Below are positions 29,236 to 38,252 of a stretch of DNA of 40,007 nt, piece after piece. A program made the position numbers and the translations under genes. Every line of letters begins with the position of its first letter. The first letter of the stretch is position 1. Origin of the DNA: DASYCK01 sp036500205 (GTDB lineage Bacteria; Myxococcota_A; Polyangia; Fen-1088); contig DASYCK010000289.1 in NCBI GenBank assembly GCA_036500205.1, positions 1 through 40,007 of the forward strand, read 5' to 3'. The notes under the pieces are model-generated. The model was not told the DNA's origin, made no database searches, and was given only the letters and a program-made list of their open reading frames with translations.

Positions 29236-32200
29236 TCAGGATGCTGCCGTCCCTTCCTCGATGAGCACCAGCAGGTCGCCCGCCTCGACGCTTTCGCCGG
29301 CGCCCGACAGGATCTCGCGCACGATGCCGTTCACGGGCGCCTTCACGACCGTCTCCAGCTTCATCGCCTCGGTGACCAGCAGCTTCTGCCCCGCGGTGAC
29401 CTTCTCGCCCACCTTGGTGACGAGATCGATCACCCGGCCGGGCATCGGCGCGCCCACCTCGTTCTTGCGGCCGGGGGTCGCCTTGCGCCGTTTCGGTCCG
29501 GTGACCTTCGCCGACTCGTCGAACACCCGGATCGACCGCTGCTGCCCGTTCAGCTCGAACGTGACGACGCGCGCGCCGTCCGCCTCGACCTCCCCCACCG
29601 ACAGCAGCTTCACGATCAACGTCTTTCCGGCCTCGATGTCGATCCAGGCCTCCTCGCCGACCCGCAGGCCATAGAAGAAGGCCGGCGTCGGCAACACGGA
29701 GGTGTCGCCGTGAAGCGCGCGGTGCTCCATGTACTCGCGCAGCACCTTGGGATAGAGCGCGAACGAGACGACGTCCCGCCGCTGCACGGGACCGCCGGCC
29801 AGCCGCTCCATCTCCGCCTTGCCCCCCTCCCAGTCGAAGGGCGGCAAGGTGGCGCCGGGCCGCCCTTCGATGGGGGCCGTCCCTTTCAGCACCAGGCTGC
29901 GCAGCGGCTCGGGGAACCCGCCCGGCGGCTGGCCCAGCCCGCCGCGCATGTAGTCGATGACCGAGCCCGGAAACGTCAGCTCGGCGCCCTTCTCGAGCAC
30001 GCCCCGGCTGTCGAGCCCCTGCTTGACCATCCAGATCGCCATGTCGCCGACCACCTTGGACGACGGGGTCACCTTGGGGATGTCCCCGAACAGCTGGTTC
30101 ACCTCGGCGTAGGAGCGCTTCACGGCCTCCCACGACTGGGCACCGAGGCCCAGCCCCTCGGCCTGCGCGCGCAGGTTCGAGTACTGCCCGCCGGGGATCT
30201 CGTGCTGGTACACGTCGGCTGCGGGCGCCTTCAGCCCCGATTCGAAGGGGGCGTACCACTCGCGGACGGTGTCCCAGTAGACGGACAGCTTCTCCAGCGC
30301 CGCCGGGTTCAGCTTGGGATCGCGAGGCGCCCCGTCCAGCGCGAACAGCAACGTCTCGAGCGACGGCTGCGAGGTCATGCCCGACATCGAGCCCGACGCG
30401 ACGTCGACGATGTCGACCCCGGCTTCGATGGCCGCCACGTACGACGTGATCCCGTTCCCGGACGTGTCGTGCATGTGCAGGTGGATGGGGACGTCGACCG
30501 CCTCGCGAATGGCCCGCACCAGCATGGTGGCGGCGCGCGGCTTCAGCAGGCCCGCCATGTCCTTGATGGCGAGGATGTGCGTCCCCAGCGCCACCACCTC
30601 CTTCGCCATCTTGACGTAGTAGGCGAGGTCGAACTTGGTGCGCGCCGGATCGCTGACGTCGCCCGTGTAGCAGATGGCCGTCTCGACGATCTTCCCCGAC
30701 TTCTGGGCCGCCGCGATGGCGACCTTCATGCTGCTGACGTCGTTCAGGGCGTCGAAGATGCGGAAGACGTCGATGCCGCCCGCGGCCGCCTCCTCGATGA
30801 AGCCGCGCACGACATCGTCGGGATAGTTCGTATAGCCGACCGCGTTCGCCCCGCGCACCAGCATCTGGAACAGCAGGTTCGGCACCTTGGCGCGCAGCGC
30901 CTCCAGGCGGCGCCAGGGATCCTCGGCCAGGAAGCGGTAGGCGACGTCGAACGTGGCACCGCCCCACATCTCGAGGGCGAAGAAGTCCGAACAGAGATGG
31001 GCGGTCGCGTGGGCGATGCGCTCCAGGTCGAAGGTGCGCACCCGGGTCGCCAGCAGCGACTGGTGGGCGTCACGCCAGGTGGTGTCCATCAGCCGCAGCC
31101 GCTTGTCCGAGCGCAGCCAGCGGACGACCCCCTCCGGCCCCTGCTCGTCGAGGAGCTGCTTCGTGCCGCGCGGCGGGGGACCGGCCGGCACGGTCGGCAC
31201 CAGCGGCGCCTTCGTCAGCGCCCCCTGGGCCGGCTTCGGCTTCCCGCGCACGGTGGGGTGGCCGTTCACCACCATGCTGCCGACGTAGCGGAGCATGCGG
31301 GTGGCGCGATCGCTGCGCGGACGGTAGCTGACCAGCTCGGGCGTCTCGTCGACGAAGGTCGTGTGCGCCTGGCCGGCGACGAACGTCGGATGATCGAGCA
31401 CGTTCTCGAGGAAGGCGATGTTCGTCTTCACGCCGCGGATGCGGAACTCGCGGAGCGCCCGGCCCAGCTTGCGGCGCACGTACTCCCAGTCCAGCCCGGA
31501 GGCCGTCACCTTCGCCAGCAGCGAGTCGTAGTACGGCGACACCCGCGCCCCCACGTAGCCCGAGCCGTCGTCGAGGCGGATACCCATCCCCACGGCAGGC
31601 CGGTACACGTTGATCTTCCCGGTGTCGGGCAGGAAGTCGTTCTTGGGATCCTCGGCCGTGATGCGGGCCTGGATGGCGAACCCGCGGAGCTCGATGGCGG
31701 CCTGGTTCGCGATGCCGATCTCGGGATCCGACAGCTTGTACCCCTCGGCCACGTAGATCTGCGACTGAACGAGGTCGCGCCCCGTGATCGCCTCGGTGAC
31801 GGTGTGCTCGACCTGGATGCGCGGGTTGACCTCGATGAAGTAGTGCGAGCCGTCGGCGCCCACCAGGAACTCGACCGTGCCGGCGTTCGTGTAGTTGGCC
31901 TGCCGCGCCACCTTGAGCGCGTCGGCGGCGATCCGCTCGCGCAGCGCCACGGGCAGCGACCAGGCCGGCGCGTACTCGACCACCTTCTGGTGCCGCCGCT
32001 GCACCGAGCAATCGCGCTCGAAGAGGTGGACCAGGTTGCCGTGCTCGTCGCCCAGCACCTGCACCTCGATGTGCTTGGGACGGACCACCAGCTTCTCGAT
32101 GAAGATCGAGTCGTCGCCGAAGGCCTTGCGCGCCTCGGACTGGGCGCGGAGCAGCGACTCCTCCAGCTCGTCGGCGCTGCGCACCACGCGCATCCCCCGC

Positions 32201-32709
32201 CCGCCGCCGCCGCCCGCCGCCTTGACGAACACCGGGTATCCCACCTTGTCGGCGAAGGCGCGCGCGTCCTCGACCCGGGTGATGGCGTTGGGCGTGCCAG
32301 GGACGACCGGAACCCCGGCCGCCTCGGCGATCTTGCGAGCGGCGATCTTGTCGCCCAGCGCCAGGATCGTCTCCGGCGTGGGGCCGATGAACTTGATGCC
32401 GGCGTCGCGGCACTTGCGGGCGAACGACGCCCGCTCCGACAGCAGGCCGTAGCCGGGGTGGATGGCGTCGACGTCATGCTTCTTGGCGAGGGCGACGATC
32501 TCGTCCTCGGCCAGGTAGGCGGCCACCGGTTCCAGCCCCTGCCCGACCATGTAGGCTTCGTCCGCCTTGTAGCGGTGCAGGTGGACGCGGTCCTCTTCGG
32601 AGAAGATGGCGATGGTGCGGATGCCCAACTCGGAGCAGGCGCGGAAGACGCGAATGGCAATCTCTCCGCGGTTGGCGCACAACACGCGGCGAAAACGAAG
32701 CGAGGTCAT
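29236..32709 (-). CDS. pyc: Pyruvate carboxylase
   Basis: A 1157-residue biotin enzyme that makes oxaloacetate from pyruvate, bicarbonate and ATP. The biotin carboxylase domain has LCANRGEIAIRVFRA, the ATP-grasp glycine loop KAAGGGGGRGM and EVNPRIQVEHTVTE (about 1-455). The carboxyltransferase domain begins LRLMDTTWRDAHQSLLATRVRT (about 540) and includes the metal-binding HLHMHDTSGNG. The C-terminal BCCP domain has VTEAMKLE with biotin lysine Lys1117. All three domains in one chain is the alpha4 type of enzyme, and the length is typical. Oxaloacetate feeds aspartate, the substrate of the kinase encoded in this window. No clear Shine-Dalgarno precedes the ATG. Confidence 0.98.
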   Translation of the reverse strand: MTSLRFRRVLCANRGEIAIRVFRACSELGIRTIAIFSEEDRVHLHRYKADEAYMVGQGLEPVAAYLAEDEIVALAKKHDVDAIHPGYGLLSERASFARKCRDAGIKFIGPTPETILALGDKIAARKIAEAAGVPVVPGTPNAITRVEDARAFADKVGYPVFVKAAGGGGGRGMRVVRSADELEESLLRAQSEARKAFGDDSIFIEKLVVRPKHIEVQVLGDEHGNLVHLFERDCSVQRRHQKVVEYAPAWSLPVALRERIAADALKVARQANYTNAGTVEFLVGADGSHYFIEVNPRIQVEHTVTEAITGRDLVQSQIYVAEGYKLSDPEIGIANQAAIELRGFAIQARITAEDPKNDFLPDTGKINVYRPAVGMGIRLDDGSGYVGARVSPYYDSLLAKVTASGLDWEYVRRKLGRALREFRIRGVKTNIAFLENVLDHPTFVAGQAHTTFVDETPELVSYRPRSDRATRMLRYVGSMVVNGHPTVRGKPKPAQGALTKAPLVPTVPAGPPPRGTKQLLDEQGPEGVVRWLRSDKRLRLMDTTWRDAHQSLLATRVRTFDLERIAHATAHLCSDFFALEMWGGATFDVAYRFLAEDPWRRLEALRAKVPNLLFQMLVRGANAVGYTNYPDDVVRGFIEEAAAGGIDVFRIFDALNDVSSMKVAIAAAQKSGKIVETAICYTGDVSDPARTKFDLAYYVKMAKEVVALGTHILAIKDMAGLLKPRAATMLVRAIREAVDVPIHLHMHDTSGNGITSYVAAIEAGVDIVDVASGSMSGMTSQPSLETLLFALDGAPRDPKLNPAALEKLSVYWDTVREWYAPFESGLKAPAADVYQHEIPGGQYSNLRAQAEGLGLGAQSWEAVKRSYAEVNQLFGDIPKVTPSSKVVGDMAIWMVKQGLDSRGVLEKGAELTFPGSVIDYMRGGLGQPPGGFPEPLRSLVLKGTAPIEGRPGATLPPFDWEGGKAEMERLAGGPVQRRDVVSFALYPKVLREYMEHRALHGDTSVLPTPAFFYGLRVGEEAWIDIEAGKTLIVKLLSVGEVEADGARVVTFELNGQQRSIRVFDESAKVTGPKRRKATPGRKNEVGAPMPGRVIDLVTKVGEKVTAGQKLLVTEAMKLETVVKAPVNGIVREILSGAGESVEAGDLLVLIEEGTAAS

Positions 32710-32718
32710 GGGACGACG

Positions 32719-32747
32719 ATCTGCGCCGACGGAACGTGCTCTGTCAA
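32719..32747 (-). promoter_or_regulatory. Candidate pyc promoter (TTGACA-N17-GCAGAT)
   Basis: On the minus strand TTGACA (32742-32747) is perfect. At 17 bases a weak -10 GCAGAT (32719-32724) leaves only a few bases to the ATG at 32709, again a very short leader. It lies in the 115-base gap after the 231-residue gene. Confidence 0.35.
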
Positions 32748-32824
32748 TCGGAAAGGAAAACGGCTTAACGAAGGGAGGTTATTCGGCGCGAACGGCGTGA
32801 TTTTCCCGCTGCCGCCCCGCCCGG

Positions 32825-33520
32825 TCATCCGGCCCTGAACTGAAAATCGCGTTCGCGAACCACCAGCGGCTCGCGCCCGTCGACCAGGAAGGCCCGCCCC
32901 TCGCCCACCATGCCGTTGTAGGTCAACAGATACCAGACGTCGATCCCCCAGCGGGCGTGCCCGCTCTCGCACGGGGGCGACCACTCAGCCGCCTCCAGAT
33001 CGCCGAGACCCGGCGGTCGAAACGTCCCCTGCGCGATCACGTCGTGAAACGAGGGCGAGGCGCGGACGATGGCCACGGCCCGCTCCGCCGCCTCGGGCGC
33101 GATCTCGCGGCGCCACTCGCTGACCAGCCGCAGGCGCGCCGGCGCGCCGCCGAGCTCGATCTCCGCCTCGTAGGCCTCGTCCGCCGGCATCCCGGCCAGA
33201 TCGGGGACGTCGAACTCGGGATAGAGATCGTCGCGGCGGATCTCCTCGAGGCGCTTGTCGCGGATGGCCCGCGCCGCCTCCCGGCGCTCGTCACTGTAGT
33301 AAGCGGACAGCCGCAGGATGGCGTTCTTGGACGGGAGCCGATGGTCCCAATCGAGGATCCAGTCGCCACCGACGTACGCGGCGTCACCGAAGGGAACGAG
33401 CGGCGGAAGCTCGGCCGCCAGCCGCGGGCCGTTCGTGGCGGTGGCCAGCTCGGCCTGCCCTGCCAGCCGGGGATGCACGATCAGCTGCTCCTTCAGGAGA
33501 TCTCTCAGGTCTAAACCCAT
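32825..33520 (-). CDS. Hypothetical protein, 231 residues
   Basis: No family recognised. The start at 33520 gives MGLDLRDLLKEQLIVHPRLAGQ; an ATG 24 bases upstream (33544) is also possible and neither has a Shine-Dalgarno. There is no signal peptide or membrane segment. Recognisable patches are VGGDWILDWDHRLPSKNAIL, AYYSDERREAARAIRDKRLEEIRRDDLYPEF, LRLVSEWRREIAPEAAERAVAIVRASPSF and ARWGIDVWYLLTYNGMVGEGRAFLVDGREP. It is rich in charged residues and Trp/Tyr, suggesting a soluble folded protein. It is divergent from the aminotransferase gene and followed by pyc 115 bases later. TACAAT, 11 bases before the start, is a -10 candidate. Confidence 0.7.
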   Translation of the reverse strand: MGLDLRDLLKEQLIVHPRLAGQAELATATNGPRLAAELPPLVPFGDAAYVGGDWILDWDHRLPSKNAILRLSAYYSDERREAARAIRDKRLEEIRRDDLYPEFDVPDLAGMPADEAYEAEIELGGAPARLRLVSEWRREIAPEAAERAVAIVRASPSFHDVIAQGTFRPPGLGDLEAAEWSPPCESGHARWGIDVWYLLTYNGMVGEGRAFLVDGREPLVVRERDFQFRAG

Positions 33521-33607
33521 GGGCGCGCCAAATTGTAGGTGCATCGGCGAAAAGTCGCCACGACGATCGCGGTCGGCGGCGCGCACCCGCGCTAGGATGC
33601 GCTCCGC

Positions 33608-34837
33608 GTGAGCTGGACGTTTTCCCGCCGCCTCGAGTGGAGCTCCGTCGAAAACAGCTTGGCGGAGGCGGAAACGCGCGCGCGGGCGCGGCCGGGGCTC
33701 ATCGATCTGACGGTGTCCAACCCCACGCTCCCCGGCCTGGGCCTGCCCGACATGACGGAGGCGCTGACCGGCGCGCTGGGACAGGCGCGCGCCGGCCGCT
33801 ACGAGCCGGCGCCGCGCGGCGGTGAATCGGCGCGGCAGGCGATCGCCGCGACCTACCGGGCCGCCCAGCATCCGATCGACGCGGAGAACATCGTCGTCAC
33901 CGCCAGCTCGAGCGAGTCGTATTCCTGGCTGTTCAAGCTGCTCGGCGACCCGGGAGACGTCGTGCTGGTCCCCGCGCCCAGCTACCCGCTGTTCGATTAT
34001 CTGGTGCGGCTGGAGGGGTTGACGCCGCTTCCCTACCGTTCGTCGTACGAGGCCACGGGGCGCTGGCACATCGATCTCGACAGCGTGGATCGGGCCTGGG
34101 CCACCGCAAACCGCGATGGCCGGCGCGTGTGCGCCGTGGTGGTGGTCAGCCCGAACAACCCGACCGGCGCGGTGCTCGACGAGGACGAGGCCGCGGCGCT
34201 CGACGCGCGCTGCGCGACGCATGGGGCGGCCTTGATCGCCGACGAGGTGTTCCGTGACTTCATTCGCCGACCGTCCCCCCGGCAAGTCGGCTGCCTGGCG
34301 GCGCGACCGACGCAGGTCCCGACGTTCAGTCTGGGAGGGCTCTCCAAGAGCTGCGGCCTCCCCCAGCTCAAGGTCGGATGGATCGTCCTGGGCGGACCGA
34401 CCGCGCTGGTGTCGGCGGCGCGCGCGCGGCTCGAGCTGATCGCCGACACCTATCTGTCGGTCAATGCGCTGGCGCTGGAGGCTTTGCCCGACCTGCTGCG
34501 CCTCGGCGCGGAGACGCGCACGCACCTGACGGCGCGGCTGCGCGAGAACGAGGCGCAGCTCGCCGGCGCGCTCGGTCCGCGCTCGCCCATCAGCCTGCTG
34601 CGCAGCGACGGCGGATGGTTGGCGATCGTGCGGCTCCCCGCCACGCAGACCGACGAGGCCTGGGCGATGGCGCTGATCGAACGGGACGGTGTGCTCGTTC
34701 AGCCGGGATTCTTCTTCGATCTCGAGGGGGGGGCATTCCTGATTCTCAGCCTGCTTCCCGAGCCGCGCGCGTTCGCCACGGGCGTCGAGCGGTTGACGGC
34801 GCGCGTGGAAAGCGCGACGGACGACCGGTCCGGCTAG
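33608..34837 (+). CDS. PLP-dependent class I/II aminotransferase
   Basis: A 409-residue fold-type I enzyme. The PLP lysine is Lys247 in SLGGLSKSCGLPQLKVGW; Asp212 in ADEVFRDF and Asn184 in SPNNPTG contact the cofactor. The conserved phosphate loop appears as TASSSESYSWLFKLLGDPGD. A GTG start at 33608 is used, with AGGA ten bases upstream. The protein lacks the family's usual C-terminal substrate Arg in a form I can assign, so the amino-acid substrate is not predicted. It may be an aspartate/alanine-type or MalY-like transaminase. It ends ten bases before the outer-membrane-like gene, so co-transcription is likely, although the functions look unrelated. Confidence 0.88.
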   Translation: MSWTFSRRLEWSSVENSLAEAETRARARPGLIDLTVSNPTLPGLGLPDMTEALTGALGQARAGRYEPAPRGGESARQAIAATYRAAQHPIDAENIVVTASSSESYSWLFKLLGDPGDVVLVPAPSYPLFDYLVRLEGLTPLPYRSSYEATGRWHIDLDSVDRAWATANRDGRRVCAVVVVSPNNPTGAVLDEDEAAALDARCATHGAALIADEVFRDFIRRPSPRQVGCLAARPTQVPTFSLGGLSKSCGLPQLKVGWIVLGGPTALVSAARARLELIADTYLSVNALALEALPDLLRLGAETRTHLTARLRENEAQLAGALGPRSPISLLRSDGGWLAIVRLPATQTDEAWAMALIERDGVLVQPGFFFDLEGGAFLILSLLPEPRAFATGVERLTARVESATDDRSG

Positions 34838-34847
34838 GATGACCTGA

Positions 34848-35846
34848 ATGTTCGTGGTCGGCGCAGGCTCCTTGCTGACGGTCGCGGTGCTCGCGGCGAC
34901 GCCCGCCGTGGCGATCACCCCCCCCTCGGGCTCCGACGACACCTGCCCCAGCGCGCGCCAGGTCACCGAGGCGTTGCAGGCCCACTTGCCGGGCCAGATC
35001 CAGGCCGTCGATCGCGGCGGCGTTCCCCCGCGACCCGATGCGCTCCGCGCGTTGCTCGACGTTCCCGCCGACGGCACCGTCGTTCACTTCTCCCTCGTCG
35101 ACGCGCGGGGCGAGGTGCAGCTGCGACGGTCGATCCCGGCGCCCGGGCGCGGGCGTCCCTCTGCGGAGTGTCTGGCGCTCGCCGAGACGCTGGCCGTGAT
35201 CGTCGACCGCTATCTCGCTTCGGTCCCCTACCAAGCGGCCGAATCCGAACCGCCCGTGGCGCCGCCTCTCGCCAACATCGCTGCACCGTCCCCACCGCCC
35301 GCCGGCGGCCCGGCGGCGGCGGGGCGCGCCACGTACGTCTACGCGGGGGGCGCCTGGCAGATGTCCTCGAGCAGTCAGTCGGTCTTCGAAGCAAACGTGG
35401 GCGTCGAGGTCGAGCTCACCCGCTCGGCGCGCCCGCTGGTGGGCTTTCTGCGCGGCGGCGCCGCCCAGGACGAGAGCGTTTCTTTGAGCACGGGCATGGC
35501 GAGCTTGCGACGATTTCCCGCGCGGCTCGGTCTATTTCTCGAGCTTCCCGCCGGTCCCGGTTCTTTCGAGCCGACGCTGGAGGCAGGCTTCGACATTTTC
35601 CTCGGCAGCTCGACCGATACGGTGTCCGACCGAGGCGAGCGCGCCGCGCGCTGGAGCCCGGTCGTCGGCGCCGAGACTGGCTATCGCGTCGCGTTAGGAA
35701 GACGCCTTTTCATTCGCCCGCGCGCCAGTCTGGGGTTTGCTATCGTCAGGTACGACGTCGCGGTGGGGGGAGGCAATGAGGTCGTTTTCCACACACCCGC
35801 CAGCTTTTCGACGTTCGGTCTGGATGCTGGGTTTGTTTTTAGATGA
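34848..35846 (+). CDS. Exported protein with predicted outer-membrane beta-barrel C-terminus
   Basis: A 332-residue protein with a signal peptide (FVVGAGSLLTVAVLAATPAVA). Residues about 31-135 form a small domain starting with CPSARQVTEALQAHL, with the second Cys at SAECLALAETLAVIVD; the two Cys could pair. A Pro/Ala-rich spacer follows. From about 165 the pattern of short alternating strands (ATYVYAGGAWQM, VFEANVGVEVELTR, PLVGFLRGG, RLGLFLELPAG, FEPTLEAGFDIFLG, FSTFGLDAGFVFR) resembles a small outer-membrane barrel ending in Phe-Arg. AGGA lies nine bases before the ATG. It precedes the sigma factor by 42 bases on the same strand; similar proteins accompany ECF-FecR gene sets in Polyangia, from memory. 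Confidence 0.7.
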   Translation: MFVVGAGSLLTVAVLAATPAVAITPPSGSDDTCPSARQVTEALQAHLPGQIQAVDRGGVPPRPDALRALLDVPADGTVVHFSLVDARGEVQLRRSIPAPGRGRPSAECLALAETLAVIVDRYLASVPYQAAESEPPVAPPLANIAAPSPPPAGGPAAAGRATYVYAGGAWQMSSSSQSVFEANVGVEVELTRSARPLVGFLRGGAAQDESVSLSTGMASLRRFPARLGLFLELPAGPGSFEPTLEAGFDIFLGSSTDTVSDRGERAARWSPVVGAETGYRVALGRRLFIRPRASLGFAIVRYDVAVGGGNEVVFHTPASFSTFGLDAGFVFR

Positions 35847-35888
35847 TGTTTCCGTGCTCGGGGCACTAATGCTCACAGTTACTTCGAG

Positions 35889-36518
35889 TTGTATGTGAAC
35901 ACACCAGGTCTAAGCCGTCTTGCCCCTCCCGCCCGTGTCTCCGATCACGAGCTCGTCGCGCGCTGCTGCGCCGGGGACCGTTCGGCCTGGCGCGCGCTGT
36001 ACGAACGCCACGCGGCCCTGGTGTTCCGGTTCCTCTCGGCGCTCGGTGTTCGCGATCCCGAGCGCGAGGATGCCTGTCAGGACGTGTTCCTCGCCGTCTA
36101 CCGCAGCTTGCCCAGCTTTCGCGGCGAGGCGCAGCTCTCCACCTGGATCTATCGGATCACGGCGCGCACCACCGGCAAGCTGATCCAGAAGCGCAAGCTG
36201 CGGAGCGCGCTCACGAACACCTTGACCCAAGAGCCGGCGCCGGCGCTCTCCGATCCCACCGAGCAGGCGGCGCGCACGCTGCTGCTCGATCGCATGCTCG
36301 ATCGGCTGAACCCCAAGAAGCGCCTCGTGCTCGTGCTGTTCGAGCTCGAAGGGGTACCGGTGGAAGAGATTGCTCGCATCGCCGAGTGCCCCACCAACAC
36401 CGTCTGGTCGCGTCTTCATCACGCTCGCCTGGATCTGACGAAGATGGCGGCGCGAGAAGAGAAACGCCGCCAGCGCGTGCACTCCACGGACGACACTCCG
36501 ATGGGAGGGTCGGCGTGA
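35889..36518 (+). CDS. ECF-type RNA polymerase sigma factor
   Basis: A 209-residue sigma-70 family protein of the ECF group. Region 2 (about 20-95) has ALYERHAALVFRFLSALG, DACQDVFLAVYRSLPSFRGEAQLSTWIYRITART, with the core-binding and -10 recognition helix. Region 4 (about 130-195) has LLDRMLDRLNPKKRLVLVLFELEGVPVEEIARIAECPTNTVWSRLHHARLDL, with the -35 reading helix. No region 3 is present. The start is uncertain: TTG at 35889 or GTG at 35895, neither with a Shine-Dalgarno. Its end overlaps the FecR-like gene as GTGA, so the two are coupled and the FecR protein is the likely regulator. Confidence 0.93.
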   Translation: MYVNTPGLSRLAPPARVSDHELVARCCAGDRSAWRALYERHAALVFRFLSALGVRDPEREDACQDVFLAVYRSLPSFRGEAQLSTWIYRITARTTGKLIQKRKLRSALTNTLTQEPAPALSDPTEQAARTLLLDRMLDRLNPKKRLVLVLFELEGVPVEEIARIAECPTNTVWSRLHHARLDLTKMAAREEKRRQRVHSTDDTPMGGSA

Positions 36519-38239
36519 GCGGGAACGGCAAAGGCGGGGGAGAGGACGACGTGAAGTCCTCCGGTTCCGTGACGGGTGGCGTGTCCGAGCGGCGGCAAGG
36601 CGCCGGACAGTGGCTCACCCCGCCTCTGAATCAGGTCGAGGCGGAGCTCGACCGCGCGCTCGATCAGGCGGCCGCGGCCGATACCGACGAGGTGGCCCTG
36701 CGAAGGGTCTGGTCGCGCCTGGCGCAGATCCCCGAGCTGGTCCCCGCGCGCGCCGAGATGCCGCCGCCCCGACGGGCGCGCTGGCCCTGGATCGCCGCCG
36801 CCTCGCTGGCGGGTGCCGCCGCCGCCGTCACGTTCATGCTGCTCGGCCCGGCGCCACTGAACCGCGCGCGCAACGTCGTGGCCCAGGCCCCTTCCGTGAG
36901 TGCCCCACTTCGTCGCGACGCCGAACGGTCCAGGTTGGTCGCACCGGCCACGGTCCGCACGGCGAACGGCGAGGTCCTTCATCTCGCGTTGAAGGGCGGA
37001 ACCGAGGTGACGGTCACCTCGAACTCCACGCTGGTTCTCGACGAGGACGAGCGGCCGACCGTCTCGGCGGGCGAGGTGCAGTTTCACGTTCCTCCGCAGC
37101 CGGCGGGCCACACCTTCTCCGTGCGGGCCAGCGGTTACCGTGTCGTGGTGGTCGGCACCCGCTTTCGCGTCAGCGTCTCGGACGGCGTGGGTGTGGGTGT
37201 AGTTGGTGTGGGTGTAGAGGAAGGCATCGTCGAGGTCTGGAACAGCGACCGTCGACTGGCGCGCCTCACCCCCGGCGAGTCGTGGGAAAGCACGTCCGCG
37301 GTCCCCAACGGCGGCACTCCGTCGGCCACCGAGGCGTCGGAGACGAATGGCAACGATGAGAAGGCGCCGTCCTCCAGGCATCTGGTGCCGTCGTCCCGAC
37401 CGTTGCGGGCGACCCACGGCCTTCGCGCGTCGCTGGGCGCCGTGGCCGGGTCTCCGGCTTCATCGAGCGGCACGAACGACAACGCCTTGCTGGGGAGCTC
37501 GGACAAGACGCTTCCGCTGACGTCCGAGCGGCTGTCCGCGCCGACCGTCGGTGACACGAAGAACGCCACGACGGCGACGCCGCCCGGCGCGGCGACACCG
37601 ACCGCGGCGACGCCCGTTCCCAGCGATGCCGCCGCGCTCGGCGCCCAGGCGCACGCCGCGCGCGCCGCTGGCGATTCGCGCAAGGCGCTGGGCATCTACC
37701 GTCTGCTCGCCCAGCGCGGGGGCGCGGCGGGAGAAAACGCCGAGTACGAATCCGGTCGAATCTTGCGTGACGATCTTCATCAGCCGCGTGAAGCGATCGC
37801 CGTTTGGCGCGGCTACCGCGCGCAGCACCCGCGCGGTCTCCTTCGCATCGAGTCCGACATCTCGCTCATCGAGACGCTGGTCGTCGTGAACGACAAGACC
37901 GAGGCGCTGAGCGAGGCCCAGGACTTCGTTCATCGCTTCCCCGACAACGAGCGGCGCGGCGAGCTAGGTGGCCTGGCGGGCGATCTGTTGCGCGAGCAGG
38001 GAGATTTCCGGGGCGCGCTGACCGAGTACGATGGGGCGCTCGATAGCGGCCGGGGACGGCGAGAGGTGATTGATGCTCTCTCGTTCCATCGCTCGGTCTG
38101 CGTCCTTCACCTCGATCGCGATCTGGGGGAGTCGGCGCTGCGCGCCTATCTGCAGGTCTTCCCCGCGGGCCACTTTCGCTCGCAGGCCGACCGATTGCTG
38201 GTGGATCAATCGCGCACGGCCCAGGCGCATCGCCCGTAA
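36515..38239 (+). CDS. FecR-domain membrane protein with TPR-like C-terminus
   Basis: A 574-residue protein that starts at the GTG in the GTGA overlap with the sigma gene, though the frame is open upstream. Residues about 1-85 are cytoplasmic and would face the sigma factor. One membrane helix is at 90-112 (WIAAASLAGAAAAVTFML). A periplasmic FecR domain (about 150-270) has LHLALKGGTEVTVTSNSTL, GEVQFHV, VGTRFRVSVSDG and EEGIVEVWNSDRRLARLTPGESWES. A low-complexity region follows, then TPR-like helices (about 400-560: RKALGIYRLLAQRG, EAIAVWRGYRAQHP, GALTEYDGAL). It probably acts as the sigma factor's surface sensor or anti-sigma partner. A 15-bp repeat extends the FecR domain. Confidence 0.88.
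   Translation: MSGNGKGGGEDDVKSSGSVTGGVSERRQGAGQWLTPPLNQVEAELDRALDQAAAADTDEVALRRVWSRLAQIPELVPARAEMPPPRRARWPWIAAASLAGAAAAVTFMLLGPAPLNRARNVVAQAPSVSAPLRRDAERSRLVAPATVRTANGEVLHLALKGGTEVTVTSNSTLVLDEDERPTVSAGEVQFHVPPQPAGHTFSVRASGYRVVVVGTRFRVSVSDGVGVGVVGVGVEEGIVEVWNSDRRLARLTPGESWESTSAVPNGGTPSATEASETNGNDEKAPSSRHLVPSSRPLRATHGLRASLGAVAGSPASSSGTNDNALLGSSDKTLPLTSERLSAPTVGDTKNATTATPPGAATPTAATPVPSDAAALGAQAHAARAAGDSRKALGIYRLLAQRGGAAGENAEYESGRILRDDLHQPREAIAVWRGYRAQHPRGLLRIESDISLIETLVVVNDKTEALSEAQDFVHRFPDNERRGELGGLAGDLLREQGDFRGALTEYDGALDSGRGRREVIDALSFHRSVCVLHLDRDLGESALRAYLQVFPAGHFRSQADRLLVDQSRTAQAHRP
37190..37219 (+). repeat. 15-bp tandem repeat inside the FecR domain
   Basis: GGTGTGGGTGTAGTT at 37190-37204 is followed by GGTGTGGGTGTAGAG at 37205-37219, matching at 13 of 15 positions. 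A similar GGCGTGGGTGT lies before it. The frame is kept and the repeat encodes GVGVV-GVGVE. Copy-number change would alter the loop without a frameshift. Confidence 0.8.
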
Positions 38240-38252
38240 TAGAGTGGGAGTC

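Noticed and set aside
28265..30967. 900-codon frame joining part of pyc to ribokinase, suggesting a fusion protein
   Set aside because: Only the last 315 codons are ribokinase. The upstream part is a wrong-frame read of pyc, which has its own stop at 29236.
29710..32838. 1042-codon plus-strand frame across pyruvate carboxylase
   Set aside because: Same antisense effect; the true gene is pyc on the minus strand with all three carboxylase domains.
32825..35077. 750-codon frame extending the 231-residue gene upstream
   Set aside because: The extension is antisense to the aminotransferase and outer-membrane-like genes and is compositionally poor. A start near 33520 is adequate.
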